A DNA stretch of 64,000 bases from assembly GCF_041435055.1 (NCBI RefSeq), contig NZ_CP108002.1, forward strand, positions 4,712,001 to 4,776,000. Direction: 5' to 3'. Position 1 is the first letter of the stretch. The number at the start of each line of letters is the position of its first letter. Made by a program: the position numbers and the translations under genes. The notes under the pieces were generated by a model, which made no database searches, was not told where the DNA came from, and was given only the letters and a program-made list of their open reading frames with translations. Shown here one piece after another: positions 36,068 through 45,631 of this stretch. Origin of the DNA: Streptomyces sp. NBC_00341 (GTDB lineage Bacteria > Actinomycetota > Actinomycetes > Streptomycetales > Streptomycetaceae).

Positions 36068-36277
36068 CGGGGCGGTCGCCGGGGGCCGGTTTGCACGATG
36101 GCGGGGTGAGTGCGTATGGTAGTAGATCGTTTGATCCATTGCCCGGCGCCGACACAGAAGAGCGCCGTGTGGCGCGTACTCTCCCTTGCCGTGGCTGGAC
36201 CGCATTGAGGCGGTCGAAATTGCGAAAACACGGAGTTACGGGCGCGTGCCGAGACTCCGGAAGGTTTCGCATTTCGC

Positions 36278-38659
36278 ATGTCAATTTCCAGTTCTGACCA
36301 CACCGTGCTGCCCGAGAACATCGAGAACGACGAGCTCGTCGAGGCGGCTGAGGCCGTAGTCGCAGAGTCCGCCGTCTCCATCGAGGACTACCTCAAGGCC
36401 CCTCAGACCGAGCAGGCCGAGGTCGCCGAGCAGGCCGAGGTCAAGGCTCCGCAGGCCGAGACCAAGGCTGCCGAGGCCGAGACGAAGGCTCCCGAGGCCG
36501 AGCAGACCGGCACCGAGGCCCCCCTGGCCGAGCAGGCGGACGCCGACTCCGCCGCCGACGAGGCGGACGCCGAGCCGACCATCACTTTCGCGGAGCTGGG
36601 CCTGCCGGACGGAATCGTCCGCAAGCTCGCGCAGAACGGTGTGACCGCGCCCTTCCCGATCCAGGCAGCGACCATCCCGGACGCCCTGGCCGGAAAGGAC
36701 ATCCTCGGCCGAGGCCGTACCGGCTCCGGCAAGACCCTCTCCTTCGGTCTGCCGACGCTGGCCTCGCTGGCCGGTGGGCACACCGAGAAGAAGAAGCCCC
36801 GCGCGATCATCCTCACCCCGACGCGTGAGCTCGCGATGCAGGTCGCGGACGCGCTTCAGCCGTACGGCGACGTCCTCGGCCTGAAGATGAAGGTCGTCTG
36901 CGGCGGTACGTCGATGGGCAACCAGATCTACGCGCTGGAGCGCGGTGTCGACGTCCTCGTCGCCACCCCGGGCCGGCTGCGCGACATCATCAACCGGGGT
37001 GCCTGCTCCCTGGAGAACGTCCAGGTCGCCGTCCTCGACGAGGCCGACCAGATGTCCGACCTGGGCTTCCTGCCCGAGGTCACCGAGCTGCTCGACCAGA
37101 TCCCCGGTGGCGGCCAGCGGATGCTCTTCTCCGCCACCATGGAGAACGAGATCGGCACCCTGGTCAAGCGCTACCTGAGCAACCCGGTCACCCACGAGGT
37201 CGACTCCGCCCAGGGCAACGTCTCGACCATGTCGCACCACGTCCTCGTCGTGAAGCCGAAGGACAAGGCGCCGGTCACCTCCGCCATCGCCGCCCGCAAG
37301 GGCCGCACCATCATCTTCGTCCGCACCCAGCTGGGCGCCGACCGCATCGCGGAGCAGCTCGTCGAGGCGGGCGTCAAGGCGGACGCGCTGCACGGCGGCA
37401 TGACCCAGGGTGCCCGTACCCGCGTTCTTGAGGACTTCAAGAAGGGCTACGTCAACGCGCTGGTCGCGACCGACGTCGCCGCCCGCGGTATCCACGTCGA
37501 CGGCATCGACCTGGTCCTGAACGTGGACCCGGCCGGTGACCACAAGGACTACCTGCACCGCTCGGGCCGTACCGCCCGTGCCGGCAAGTCCGGTGTCGTC
37601 GTCTCGCTGGCGCTGCCGCACCAGCGCCGTCAGATCTTCCGCCTGATGGAGGACGCGGGCGTCGACGCCTCGCGCCACATCGTGCAGGGCGCGGGCGTCT
37701 TCGAGCCGGAGGTCGCCGAGATCACCGGTGCCCGTTCGCTCACCGAGGTCCAGGCCGACTCCGCGAACAACGCCGCCAAGCAGGCCGAGCGCGAGGCCGC
37801 CGACCTGACGAAGCAGCTGGAGCGCATCCAGCGCCGCGCCGTCGAGCTGCGCGAGGAGGCCGACCGCCTGGTCGCCCGTGCCGCCCGCGAGCGGGGCGAC
37901 GACCCCGAGGCAGCGGTGGCCGAGGTCGCCGCGGAGGCGGAGGCCGCACTGCTGGCCGCCGCTTCCGTGCCGGAGCAGCAGGCCGCGCGCGAGGAGCGTC
38001 GCGACGACCGCGGCAACTTCGAGCGCCGGGACAACCGCGGCGGCGACCGTGGTGGCTACCGCGGTGGCAACGACCGCACCGGCGAGCGCAGTGGCCGTCC
38101 CGCCGGCAGCAACGGCTACCGCGGCAGCAGCGACCGTCCGTCCTTCCGCGGCAGCAACGACCGTCGCGAGGACCGTCCCGTCGGTGGCGGTTTCCGCTCC
38201 GGTGGCGGCGACCGTCGTGACGACCGTGGCGGCCGTTCTTTCGAACGTCGTGACAACGACCGCCCGACCGGCGGCTTCAACCGTGACCGTCGTGACGAGC
38301 GTCCCTCGGGCGGTTTCCGCTCCGGTGGCGGCGACCGTCGTGACGACCGTGGCGGCCGTCCCTTCGAGCGTCGTGACAACGACCGCCCGGCCGGCGGCGG
38401 CTTCAGCCGTGACAACGACCGTCCGGCGTTCAACCGCGACCGTCGTGACGAGCGCCCGTCCGGTGGCTTCCGCTCCGGTGGCGGCGACCGCCCGTTCAAC
38501 CGTGACCGTCGTGACGACCGTCCCTCGGGCGGCTTCCGCTCGGGCGGCAACGACCGTCCGACCGGCCGTCGTGACGACCACCGCTCCACGGGAACCGGCA
38601 CGAGCACCGGCTCCTTCGGCCGCCGTGACGACAAGCCGCGCTGGAAGCGCAACGGCTGA
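36278..38659 (+). CDS. DEAD-box RNA helicase with RGD/G-rich C-terminal tail
   Basis: 793 residues. N-terminal 100 residues are acidic EQAEVAEQAEVKAPQAE-type repeats. Helicase core: Q motif region FAELGLPDGIVRKLAQNG, Walker A GRGRTGSGKTLSFGLP, PTRELAMQ, DEAD box VAVLDEADQMSDLGFLP, MLFSATME, VATDVAARGIHVDGIDLV and HRSGRTARAGKSG. After a coiled-coil-like stretch (about 490-560) the last 220 residues consist of FRSGGGDRRDDRGGR-type units, an RNA-binding and potentially phase-separating tail. Expected to remodel structured RNA, for example in ribosome assembly or cold adaptation. Preceded by a 210-base leader. Confidence 0.95.
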   Translation: MSISSSDHTVLPENIENDELVEAAEAVVAESAVSIEDYLKAPQTEQAEVAEQAEVKAPQAETKAAEAETKAPEAEQTGTEAPLAEQADADSAADEADAEPTITFAELGLPDGIVRKLAQNGVTAPFPIQAATIPDALAGKDILGRGRTGSGKTLSFGLPTLASLAGGHTEKKKPRAIILTPTRELAMQVADALQPYGDVLGLKMKVVCGGTSMGNQIYALERGVDVLVATPGRLRDIINRGACSLENVQVAVLDEADQMSDLGFLPEVTELLDQIPGGGQRMLFSATMENEIGTLVKRYLSNPVTHEVDSAQGNVSTMSHHVLVVKPKDKAPVTSAIAARKGRTIIFVRTQLGADRIAEQLVEAGVKADALHGGMTQGARTRVLEDFKKGYVNALVATDVAARGIHVDGIDLVLNVDPAGDHKDYLHRSGRTARAGKSGVVVSLALPHQRRQIFRLMEDAGVDASRHIVQGAGVFEPEVAEITGARSLTEVQADSANNAAKQAEREAADLTKQLERIQRRAVELREEADRLVARAARERGDDPEAAVAEVAAEAEAALLAAASVPEQQAAREERRDDRGNFERRDNRGGDRGGYRGGNDRTGERSGRPAGSNGYRGSSDRPSFRGSNDRREDRPVGGGFRSGGGDRRDDRGGRSFERRDNDRPTGGFNRDRRDERPSGGFRSGGGDRRDDRGGRPFERRDNDRPAGGGFSRDNDRPAFNRDRRDERPSGGFRSGGGDRPFNRDRRDDRPSGGFRSGGNDRPTGRRDDHRSTGTGTSTGSFGRRDDKPRWKRNG

Positions 38660-38683
38660 TCGTCCGATCGCCTGACTGCTGAG

Positions 38684-38721
38684 CAGGGCCCGCACATCAC
38701 TTCGGTGTTGTGCGGGCCCTG
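38684..38721 (+). terminator. Terminator after the DEAD-box helicase gene
   Basis: CAGGGCCCGCACATCAC / GTGTTGTGCGGGCCCTG with loop TTCG and one mismatch, followed by TTTCTTT. The stop codon lies 25 bases upstream. Confidence 0.92.
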
Positions 38722-38889
38722 TTTCTTTGAACGGGTTCGAATCTCCCGGTCACCACCTGTGCGAATGCTGTTAAAGTCGGCCCACTCGCATGAGGGGTCA
38801 GGGCCGGGGGGCTTTCACACTTCGCACAGACCGCGGCACTCTGCCGCGTCCTCCTCATGCTCTTCGGTAGTTCCCGGGAGGGGCTGGGC

Positions 38890-41022
38890 GTGAGACGCCA
38901 CACTGTTGTACGCGGTGCTGTCGCGATGACGGCGGCACTTGGAATCGGGGCGGGATTCGTGCCCCTGGCGGCCGGCGCCGGGGCTCCGGCCACCGTGGCG
39001 ACCACCGGGGTCCGCGGTCTCGACTTCGCCGGTGGGCGGCTGGTCACGGCCGAGCGGAGCCCCAGTGGTGACGCCTGGATCTACGAGCGCCAGGTGTCCG
39101 CCGACGGCACGACCGTGGGGGCGCGGGAGAGCCGGGCGTACGCCGGGGCCCTGGCCAACGGCGCGCACTTCAGGACGGTGCCCTGCGACATGGGCTCCTG
39201 CGTGGAGCTGGTGGCCTCGGGGCACGGGCACTTCGGTGTCGTGTTCGTCAACGGCGACAACGCCGGCACCGAGAGCGTCCAGTTCTGGGGGCCGGGGGAC
39301 TCGTACAACGGGGGCGATGTCCGCTACCCCGAGGGCACCGCGAAGATCGTGGACCTGACAGCCCGCGCCTGGGTCGTCAACGGCGGCTCGCCCGTCAAGC
39401 AGCGGGCCGGCATGTACCCGAGCTACTACGCGACCCCCGCCCCCCTCGTCCGCAACGCCACCGCCGCCTCCGTCTGGGGCACCTCGCTGTGGGCGGCGAC
39501 GTCCGCCAAGGGCGCGCTCACCGCGACCGACATCGCGAAGAACAAGGTCGTGGAGACGGCCGCCACCGGCGCCGCCTGTGTGATCAAGGAAGTGCGCGCG
39601 GTCGGGCGCTGGGTCTACTGGAACTGCGGGACGACCGGTGCGGCCGGGGTGTACGACCGGACGGCGAAGAAGTCGTTCACCGTGCCGTCGGGGCCCGCCC
39701 TCGTCGGTGACGGATACCTCGTCCGGCACGACAGGACCGCCGGGAAGCTGCTGCTGACCGACTTCCACACGGGCAAGGCCGCGGCTCCCCGTGCGGTGGC
39801 CGACCTGGCGGCGGGGAAGACGGCCGACCAGCGCCGGCTGACCTGGGCGGTGGACAGGTTCGGCGGGGACATCGCGTACGTCGATGCAGCGAACTCCGTC
39901 CACATCGTGCCCAGCGGCGTGCCCGCGCAGCCCCTCGCGAAGATCGCCTCCGACCTCGGCGGCACCTCTATCGACCTCAGGGGCGTGGACGGCCTGGAGG
40001 CGTGGCTCAGCACCTGGCAGTTCAACAAGCCCGTCACCTGGACGTACACCGTCAAGGACTGGACCGGTCGCACGGTACGTACCCTCAAGAGCACCGGATC
40101 CGGCACCGAGGCGGACGTCGCCTGGAACGGCCGGACGGACGCGGGCGGATACACAGGCAACGGCCGGCACACCTGGACCCTGAACGCGAGGGCCGAGGAC
40201 GGGTCGGGGACGTACACCACCAGCGGCTCCATCGGGGTGGGCGGCGGCAAGGCGGGCTTCCACGACCAGGGCCGGTACAGCATCGGAGACCTGGTCACCC
40301 TCAACTCCTCCGGTGGGCTGACCGTCCAGTTCGGGAAGGGGGCCCCGGGCACGTTCGACGGGAAGACCACCGGGACCGGCTGGCCCGCCGGCACGCTCGC
40401 CGTGCCGCTCGCGGACACCGGCAGCGACCGCTGCTCCGAACTGATCGTGCGGATGCCGGGCGGCGAACTGCGCCAGTACGCCGGCCGCTGCGGCAACTCG
40501 GGGTACACGCCGGGCGGCAGCCACACCGTGATCGGCGGGGGCTGGCAGCAGTACGACGTGCTGACCTCGCCCGGCGATCTGAACGGGGACGGCCGGGCCG
40601 ACCTCGTGGCCCGGCAGACGTCCACCGGCGACATGTACTTCTACGCGGGAGCGGCCGGCGGGAAGTTCGCGCCGAAGGCCAGGATCTTCACCAACTGGAA
40701 GACGTACGCCCAGATCACGGGTGTCGGCGACATCACGGGTGACGGCCGTCCCGACCTGCTCGGCCATGACCGCAAGGGCGGCCTGTGGCGTTACAACGGC
40801 CTGGGCAACGGCAGCTTCGCGCCGAGGGTGAAGGTGTTCTCTGACTGGGGGAGCTCGTACAACCTGATGGTGGGCGTCGGCGACCTGAGCGGCGACGGCA
40901 GGAACGACATCGTCGTACGCGACAAGGCCGGGAAGCTGTACCGCAACAACGGCAACGGCAAGGGCTCGTTCGGCTCCCGTACGCAGATCGCCACGGGGTG
41001 GACGTACAAGGGGATCTTCTGA
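38890..41022 (+). CDS. Secreted FlgD-Ig/VCBS-repeat (FG-GAP) protein
   Basis: 710 residues from GTG at 38,890, which has GGGAGGGG six bases upstream; an ATG 11 codons earlier lies before that site. Twin-Arg-like start VRRHTVVRGAVAMTAALG is a signal peptide with cleavage near AGAGAPA. The N-terminal 350 residues look like a beta-propeller. A FlgD-type Ig stretch follows (TWTYTVKDWTGRTVRTLKS, VAWNGRTDAGG), and the C-terminal 200 residues hold VCBS repeats with DLNGDGRADLV, DITGDGRPDLLG and DLSGDGRNDIV, calcium-binding loops of an integrin-like propeller. Probably an extracellular binding protein. Confidence 0.9.
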   Translation: MRRHTVVRGAVAMTAALGIGAGFVPLAAGAGAPATVATTGVRGLDFAGGRLVTAERSPSGDAWIYERQVSADGTTVGARESRAYAGALANGAHFRTVPCDMGSCVELVASGHGHFGVVFVNGDNAGTESVQFWGPGDSYNGGDVRYPEGTAKIVDLTARAWVVNGGSPVKQRAGMYPSYYATPAPLVRNATAASVWGTSLWAATSAKGALTATDIAKNKVVETAATGAACVIKEVRAVGRWVYWNCGTTGAAGVYDRTAKKSFTVPSGPALVGDGYLVRHDRTAGKLLLTDFHTGKAAAPRAVADLAAGKTADQRRLTWAVDRFGGDIAYVDAANSVHIVPSGVPAQPLAKIASDLGGTSIDLRGVDGLEAWLSTWQFNKPVTWTYTVKDWTGRTVRTLKSTGSGTEADVAWNGRTDAGGYTGNGRHTWTLNARAEDGSGTYTTSGSIGVGGGKAGFHDQGRYSIGDLVTLNSSGGLTVQFGKGAPGTFDGKTTGTGWPAGTLAVPLADTGSDRCSELIVRMPGGELRQYAGRCGNSGYTPGGSHTVIGGGWQQYDVLTSPGDLNGDGRADLVARQTSTGDMYFYAGAAGGKFAPKARIFTNWKTYAQITGVGDITGDGRPDLLGHDRKGGLWRYNGLGNGSFAPRVKVFSDWGSSYNLMVGVGDLSGDGRNDIVVRDKAGKLYRNNGNGKGSFGSRTQIATGWTYKGIF

Positions 41023-41098
41023 GGGGCTGACGGGCTCCGGCCCCGAGGGGGCGGCGACCGGTGCATGTCGTGCCCCCGGCGAGGGAATCGCTGGGGGC

Positions 41099-42664
41099 AT
41101 GACAAACAATCCACGTGGCGCCCCGTCCGAAAGTCCCGTTCCGTCGGGTACGTCTAGTCCATCCGGTCCATCCGGTCCATCCGGCTCGGACGAGGAGCGG
41201 CTGGCCGAGCTCGGCTACACGCAGGTGCTGGCCCGCCGGATGTCGGCGTTCTCCAACTACGCGGTCTCGTTCACGATCATCTCGGTGCTCTCCGGCTGCC
41301 TGACGCTCTACCTGTTCGGCATGAACACCGGCGGCCCGGTCCTGATCACCTGGGGCTGGGTCGGTGTCGGGCTGATGACGTTGTTCGTCGGGCTCGCGAT
41401 GGCCGAGATCTGTTCGGCCTACCCGACCTCCGCAGGCCTCTACTTCTGGGCCCACCGGCTGGCCCCGCCGCGCTCGGCTGCGGCGTGGGCGTGGTTCACG
41501 GGCTGGTTCAACGTGCTCGGCCAGGTCGCGGTGACCGCCGGGATCGACTTCGGGGCGGCGTCGTTCCTGGGCGCTTACCTCAACCTCCAGTTCGATTTCG
41601 GCATCACGCCCGGCCGCACGATCCTCCTCTTCGCCGCGATCCTGTTCCTGCACGGTCTGCTGAACACCTTCGGGGTGCGGATCGTCGCGATTCTCAACAG
41701 CGTCAGCGTGTGGTGGCACGTGCTCGGCGTGGCGGTCATCGTCGGCGCGCTCACCTTCGTACCGGACCACCATCAGTCGGCGTCGTTCGTCTTCACGGAG
41801 TTCGTGAACAACACCGGCTGGGGCAGCGGGTTCTACGTGGTGATGATCGGGCTGCTGATGGCCCAGTACACCTTCACCGGATACGACGCCTCCGCCCATA
41901 TGACGGAGGAGACCCACGACGCGGCGACCGCCGGGCCGCGCGGCATCGTCCAGTCCATCTGGACCTCCTGGATCGCCGGGTTCGTCCTCCTCCTCGGCTT
42001 CACCTTCGCCATCCAGTCCTACGACGGTGCCCTGGCCTCCCCGACCGGCGCCCCGCCCGCACAGATCCTCCTGGACGCCTTGGGCGCCACCACCGGCAAG
42101 CTGCTCCTCCTGGTGGTGATCGGCGCGCAACTCTTCTGCGGAATGGCGTCCGTGACCGCCAACAGCCGGATGATCTACGCGTTCTCCCGGGACGGCGCCC
42201 TCCCGTTCTCCCGCGTCTGGCACACGGTCAGCCCCCGCACCCGCACCCCCGTGGCGGCGGTCTGGCTGGCCGCCGCGGGCGCGCTGGTCCTCGGCCTGCC
42301 GTACCTGATCAACGACACCGCGTACGCGGCCGTCACCTCCATCGCGGTGATCGGCCTCTACATCGCGTACGTCATCCCCACCCTGCTCCGCCTCCTGCGC
42401 GGCGACGACTTCCGGCGCGGCCCCTGGCACCTGGGCCGCTGGTCCCGGCCCATCGGCATCGTCGCGGTGGTGTGGGTGGCCGTCATCACGGTGCTCTTCA
42501 TGCTGCCCCAGGTCTCACCCGTCACCTGGGAGACCTTCAACTACGCCCCGATCGCCGTCCTGGTGGTCCTCGGCTTCGCCGCCACCTGGTGGCTGGCCTC
42601 GGCCCGCCACTGGTTCCTGAATCCGGATCACAAGCGCACGATCGCCCGCAATACGCCCCGCTGA
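41099..42664 (+). CDS. APC-superfamily amino acid permease
   Basis: 521 residues with about 12 membrane helices. After a Ser/Gly/Pro-rich start the core begins LAELGYTQVLARRMSAFSNY, with SFTIISVLSGCLTLY and GLAMAEICSAYPTSAGLYFW typical of the ACT/GABA-permease branch, then FTGYDASAHMTEETHDAATAG. Expected to import an amino acid or amine by proton symport; the ACT-like motif suggests GABA, choline or basic amino acids but does not decide. Ends 90 bases before tRNA-Lys. Confidence 0.92.
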   Translation: MTNNPRGAPSESPVPSGTSSPSGPSGPSGSDEERLAELGYTQVLARRMSAFSNYAVSFTIISVLSGCLTLYLFGMNTGGPVLITWGWVGVGLMTLFVGLAMAEICSAYPTSAGLYFWAHRLAPPRSAAAWAWFTGWFNVLGQVAVTAGIDFGAASFLGAYLNLQFDFGITPGRTILLFAAILFLHGLLNTFGVRIVAILNSVSVWWHVLGVAVIVGALTFVPDHHQSASFVFTEFVNNTGWGSGFYVVMIGLLMAQYTFTGYDASAHMTEETHDAATAGPRGIVQSIWTSWIAGFVLLLGFTFAIQSYDGALASPTGAPPAQILLDALGATTGKLLLLVVIGAQLFCGMASVTANSRMIYAFSRDGALPFSRVWHTVSPRTRTPVAAVWLAAAGALVLGLPYLINDTAYAAVTSIAVIGLYIAYVIPTLLRLLRGDDFRRGPWHLGRWSRPIGIVAVVWVAVITVLFMLPQVSPVTWETFNYAPIAVLVVLGFAATWWLASARHWFLNPDHKRTIARNTPR

Positions 42665-42754
42665 CCGAAACGCCTCCACGATGACGGGGCCCGGCAACCG
42701 ATACCCGATCGGCGGCCGGGTCGCGGCGGGCTATGCTCGTGGGGTGATTGCCGG

Positions 42755-42828
42755 GGGCCGTTAGCTCAATTGGTCAGAGCAGCGGACTTTTAATCCGTTG
42801 GTTGTGGGTTCGAGTCCCACACGGCCTA
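42755..42828 (+). tRNA. tRNA-Lys (anticodon TTT), integration site
   Basis: 74 bases. Acceptor GGGCCGT/ACGGCCT, D arm TAGCTCAATTGGTCAGAGC, anticodon arm GCGGA-CTTTTAA-TCCGT, T arm GTGGGTTCGAGTCCCAC. The 3' part (from 42,784) is repeated at 47,949, as expected when an element integrates into the tRNA gene and restores it. Confidence 0.97.
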
Positions 42829-42848
42829 CCTCTGGCGGGGCGGGGTTT
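42784..42848. repeat. attL-like core: 65-bp direct repeat, left copy
   Basis: Identical over 65 bases to 47,949-48,013. It spans from the anticodon stem of tRNA-Lys through the 3' end and 20 bases beyond. Weaker similarity continues past it into the terminator hairpins on both sides (42,870-42,901 and 48,034-48,067). Confidence 0.93.
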
Positions 42849-42869
42849 TCCCCTGTGACCTGCCCTTGA

Positions 42870-42901
42870 GTGCCTCGATCGGCTTCGGCCGGTCGAGGCA
42901 C
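42870..42901. terminator. Terminator of tRNA-Lys
   Basis: GTGCCTCGATCGGC / GCCGGTCGAGGCAC with loop TTCG and one G-T pair. A diverged counterpart follows the right att copy (48,034-48,067). Confidence 0.85.
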
Positions 42902-42974
42902 TTCGGCTTTCCCGGCCTCTTCAGGGGGCAGCCTTCATCCGGTGCGGCAGGCGCCGCGGGCACGGCGGTGGTGA

Positions 42975-43532
42975 TCAGGCCGGTGCGGACAGCTTGGGAG
43001 TAAGCAGTTCCAGCGCCTCTTCCCAGCGGTACTGGTCCGCGCCACCGCCGGCCTTCGGCCTGTGGGGCTCGTACGAACCGATCAGGACGCCCATCTCGCG
43101 CAGTCGCGCCAGGCTCCGGCTGTATGCGGGATGTGCGGCCTGCGCCGAGTTCAGGTAGGGCATGACGGCAGTGGGGATGCCGAAGCCGTACGCCTCGCAC
43201 AGGATGCCCAGCGCCAGGGTGTCCGAGATCCCGGCAGCCCATTTGTTGATCGTGTTGAAGGTGGCCGGGGCCACCGCGATGGCGTCGGCGGGCGGCAGCG
43301 GCCGTGGGTCGCCGGGCGAGCGCCAGGCCGAGCGGATCGGGTAGCCGGTCTGTGCCTCGACCGCCTCGGCGTCTATGAAACCGAGGCCCTGCGGGGTGGC
43401 GACGACACCCACATCCCAGTTCGCCTCCTGGGCCGCGGTGATCAGGATGCCGACGTCGCCGGCGATGCCGGAGGCGCACACGACGACGTACAGGAAGGGC
43501 TTCTTGGCCTGCCGGTCCGGCTGATCACTCAC
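42975..43532 (-). CDS. Flavoprotein of the HFCD/phosphopantothenoylcysteine decarboxylase type
   Basis: 185 residues from GTG. The N-terminus FLYVVVCASGIAGDVGILIT with DVGVVATPQGLGFID, and PADAIAVAPATFNTINKWAA followed by GISDTLALGI, are the FMN-binding and PAT-N-K signatures of homo-oligomeric flavin-containing Cys decarboxylases (Dfp, EpiD). The catalytic His of Dfp/EpiD is not obvious, so the reaction is uncertain. Its start overlaps the stop of the XRE gene (GTGA), making an operon. Inside the putative element. Confidence 0.82.
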   Translation of the reverse strand: MSDQPDRQAKKPFLYVVVCASGIAGDVGILITAAQEANWDVGVVATPQGLGFIDAEAVEAQTGYPIRSAWRSPGDPRPLPPADAIAVAPATFNTINKWAAGISDTLALGILCEAYGFGIPTAVMPYLNSAQAAHPAYSRSLARLREMGVLIGSYEPHRPKAGGGADQYRWEEALELLTPKLSAPA

Positions 43533-44277
43533 GCGGGGACTCCCAGTTGACGGCTGAAACGGTGCAGTTCCGGCAGCGTACGACGGCGGTCGCGGGCGGC
43601 CATGTCGGCCACCAGTTCACGGACGGCCGGGCGACGGATGTCCTGGGCCGCGCAGCTCTCTGCGATGCGAAGGGCCTGGTACCCGTCCGCGAGGCGGCCC
43701 TGCTGGCTGTAGGCGCGGCCGGCCTCGATCCACAGGGCGGCCCGACGCTCGGGTACGGGGATGTGGCGGCGCATGAGAGGCCGGGCGGTGTCCAGGGCAA
43801 CGCCCGCGTCGCCGAAGGCCACCGCCGCGCTGAGTCCGTGCAGGGCGACGTTGGTCGGGCTGAAGTTGGACCAGGCGTCGGGGCTGTCGAGTGCCACGTA
43901 GCGGGCGACTTCCTTCGCCTCGGTGAGGAAGTCCCGGGTGGCGGAGCGGTCGCCGCCGCTGCTGGCGGCGGTGACCCCGCGCAGAAGCAGCAGTCCGAGT
44001 GCTGCGAGGTACTTCGGGGAGCGCTGGTCGTACGAGCCCGTGAGCTGGTCGGCGGTGTGCCGAGGCGGTGTGACGGAATCGCCAGCACGCGCGAGACCTC
44101 GCGCAGCATGCGGATGTCGTCCGTGCCCCTGCCGCCTTCCAGGCGGCTCACCTTGGACTGGTGATAGCCCAGGGCGGAGGCGACGTCCTTCTGCGAACGC
44201 CGCTGCAATACGCGGGCCTGACGGATCACTTCACCGATCCGTCTCGCTTCGCTGTGCTCTTCGGCCATCTGTGCCAC
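43529..44277 (-). pseudogene. XRE-family regulator with TPR-like C-terminus, frameshifted
   Basis: The N-terminal part (start GTG 44,277 or ATG 44,268, with GGAGGAG upstream) encodes a HTH: IGEVIRQARVLQRRSQKDVA, SALGYHQSKVSRLEGGRG. It stays in frame to AIPSHRLG near 44,058. The rest of the protein continues in another frame (TPPRHTADQL, then ALDSPDAWSNFSPTNVALHG, EAGRAYSQQGRLADGYQALR) to the stop at 43,529. A one-base indel at about 44,050-44,080 separates the halves. Either a real mutation or a sequencing error; the flavoprotein gene is still coupled to the stop. Confidence 0.75.
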
Positions 44278-44443
44278 GGCTCCTCCTGCCGTCGCCGATC
44301 CTGCCTTCCCAACCGAGCGTAAGGGACCGGCAGTGCACCGTGATGCAGCTCCTGCATAGACGATGCAGCACCCGCACACGCCCTGGTCCGAGAGGCCCGT
44401 CCGGCGGTTACGTGGAGTGGCCGAACCGATCAGGAGGCCGCTC
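44278..44443. promoter_or_regulatory. Divergent promoter with ATGCAG half-sites
   Basis: ATGCAG-CTC-CTGCAT is a perfect dyad at 44,343-44,357; a further GATGCAG lies at 44,362-44,368 and AGTGCA at 44,332-44,337. The sites lie between the XRE gene (-) and the ATPase-MurA gene (+), so autoregulation by the XRE protein is plausible. AGGAGG for the + gene is at 44,431-44,436. Confidence 0.5.
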
Positions 44444-45631
44444 ATGGAAGCGCACCACATCCGGATTCCCGTCCCTGGCACGCCTGCCGGCGCCGCGTCG
44501 GCGCGCCGGCGGATCGCCGAGGAGATACGGGATTGGGGTGCCGCTCTCGGACCTGCACTCCTGGATGCGGCTGTGTTGGTGGCCTCGGAGCTGATCACCA
44601 ACGCGGTACGGCACGCACACAAAGGACCGATCACAGCCGGCGCCCACCTCAGCGACGAGGCGCTACGGATCGCCGTGATCGACACCAGTTTCGACATCCC
44701 AGAGATCGGCCTGCCGGATGCGGAAGCGGAGGACGGACGCGGCCTGTTCCTCGTCGCCGCACTCGCCGACCGCCACGGATTCGACCCGCTGCCTTCCGGT
44801 AAGCGCTGCTGGGCCGAGCTCGATCTCAGCGCTCCGCTTCCCACCGTCGCCACACACGTGCCTCAGATGAGGAGCTGGCTGTTGCAAGCCGTACGCATTC
44901 CCCCAGTTGCCGCAGAAGTGGTCGCCGTGCGCCCGAGCGTTCCACTCGCCGGGGCCGTGACCGTAGACGGGTCGAAGAACGCGGCCCTGCCCCTGTTGGC
45001 CGCCGCCGCAGCCATGCACCGCCCGGTGCATCTGAGCAACGTCCCGGCCAACACGGATGTCGGAACGATGCTCACCCTCCTCCAGCAGACCGGCTGGCAC
45101 GCGGCCCGCCCGGTCAACGATCCGCACACCACGGTGATCCTGCCGAGCGACAAGCGGCGGCCGGATCCCGATCCCGACATCGCTGCGCGTATCCGGGCCT
45201 CGTACTACCTGGTCCCGGCACTTCTCGGCGCCTATGGGCGGGCCCGGTTGCCGTGGCCGGGCGGCTGCGCCATCGGGGAACGCGGGATGGAGCAGCACTT
45301 CAAGGTGTACGAGCGGTTCGGTGACCGCTCGACCGTCGATGATCGCGGCTACCTCGTGGAAGCAGCCACTGGCGGACGCGGGACGGTATCGATCATGCTC
45401 CCCTTCCGGTCCCGCGGAGCGAGCATCGCCGCTGTCCTGCGTGCGGTCGTCGCCGGACGGCCGCTGCGACTGGGCCAACCGAACCTGTCACCCGAAGTGC
45501 TCAGTGTCGTAGAGGCGTTGAGGATTTCCGGGTGGGAGCCGCCCTCATCCTCGGATACCTTGCCGAGCATCTCGCCGGCCAGCGCCTTGACGAGCTCGCG
45601 ACTCAGCGGACGTGGCAGCCGCTGGGCATGA
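44444..45631 (+). pseudogene. Fusion of anti-sigma-like ATPase domain and N-terminal MurA domain, C-terminally broken
   Basis: Start ATG 44,444 with AGGAGG. Residues 1-130 are a RsbW-type HATPase: VLVASELITNAVRHAHKG (N box) and EDGRGLFLVAALADRHGF (G2), with a degenerate G1. Residues about 160-365 match the first domain of UDP-GlcNAc enolpyruvyltransferase: SKNAALPLLAAAAAMHRP, then PWPGGCAIGERGMEQHF with the catalytic Cys, and NLSPEVLSVVEALRISGWE. The second MurA domain is missing. From about 45,540 the DNA encodes a serine hydrolase in another frame, so the last 25 residues here are out-of-frame junk. Whether the ATPase-MurA join is a true fusion or a deletion product is open. Confidence 0.7.

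Noticed and set aside
36281..38695. Open frame of about 800 codons opposite the DEAD-box helicase
   Set aside because: Composition is Val/Ala/Thr/Gly repeats that mirror the helicase codons; no ribosome site. A shadow frame.
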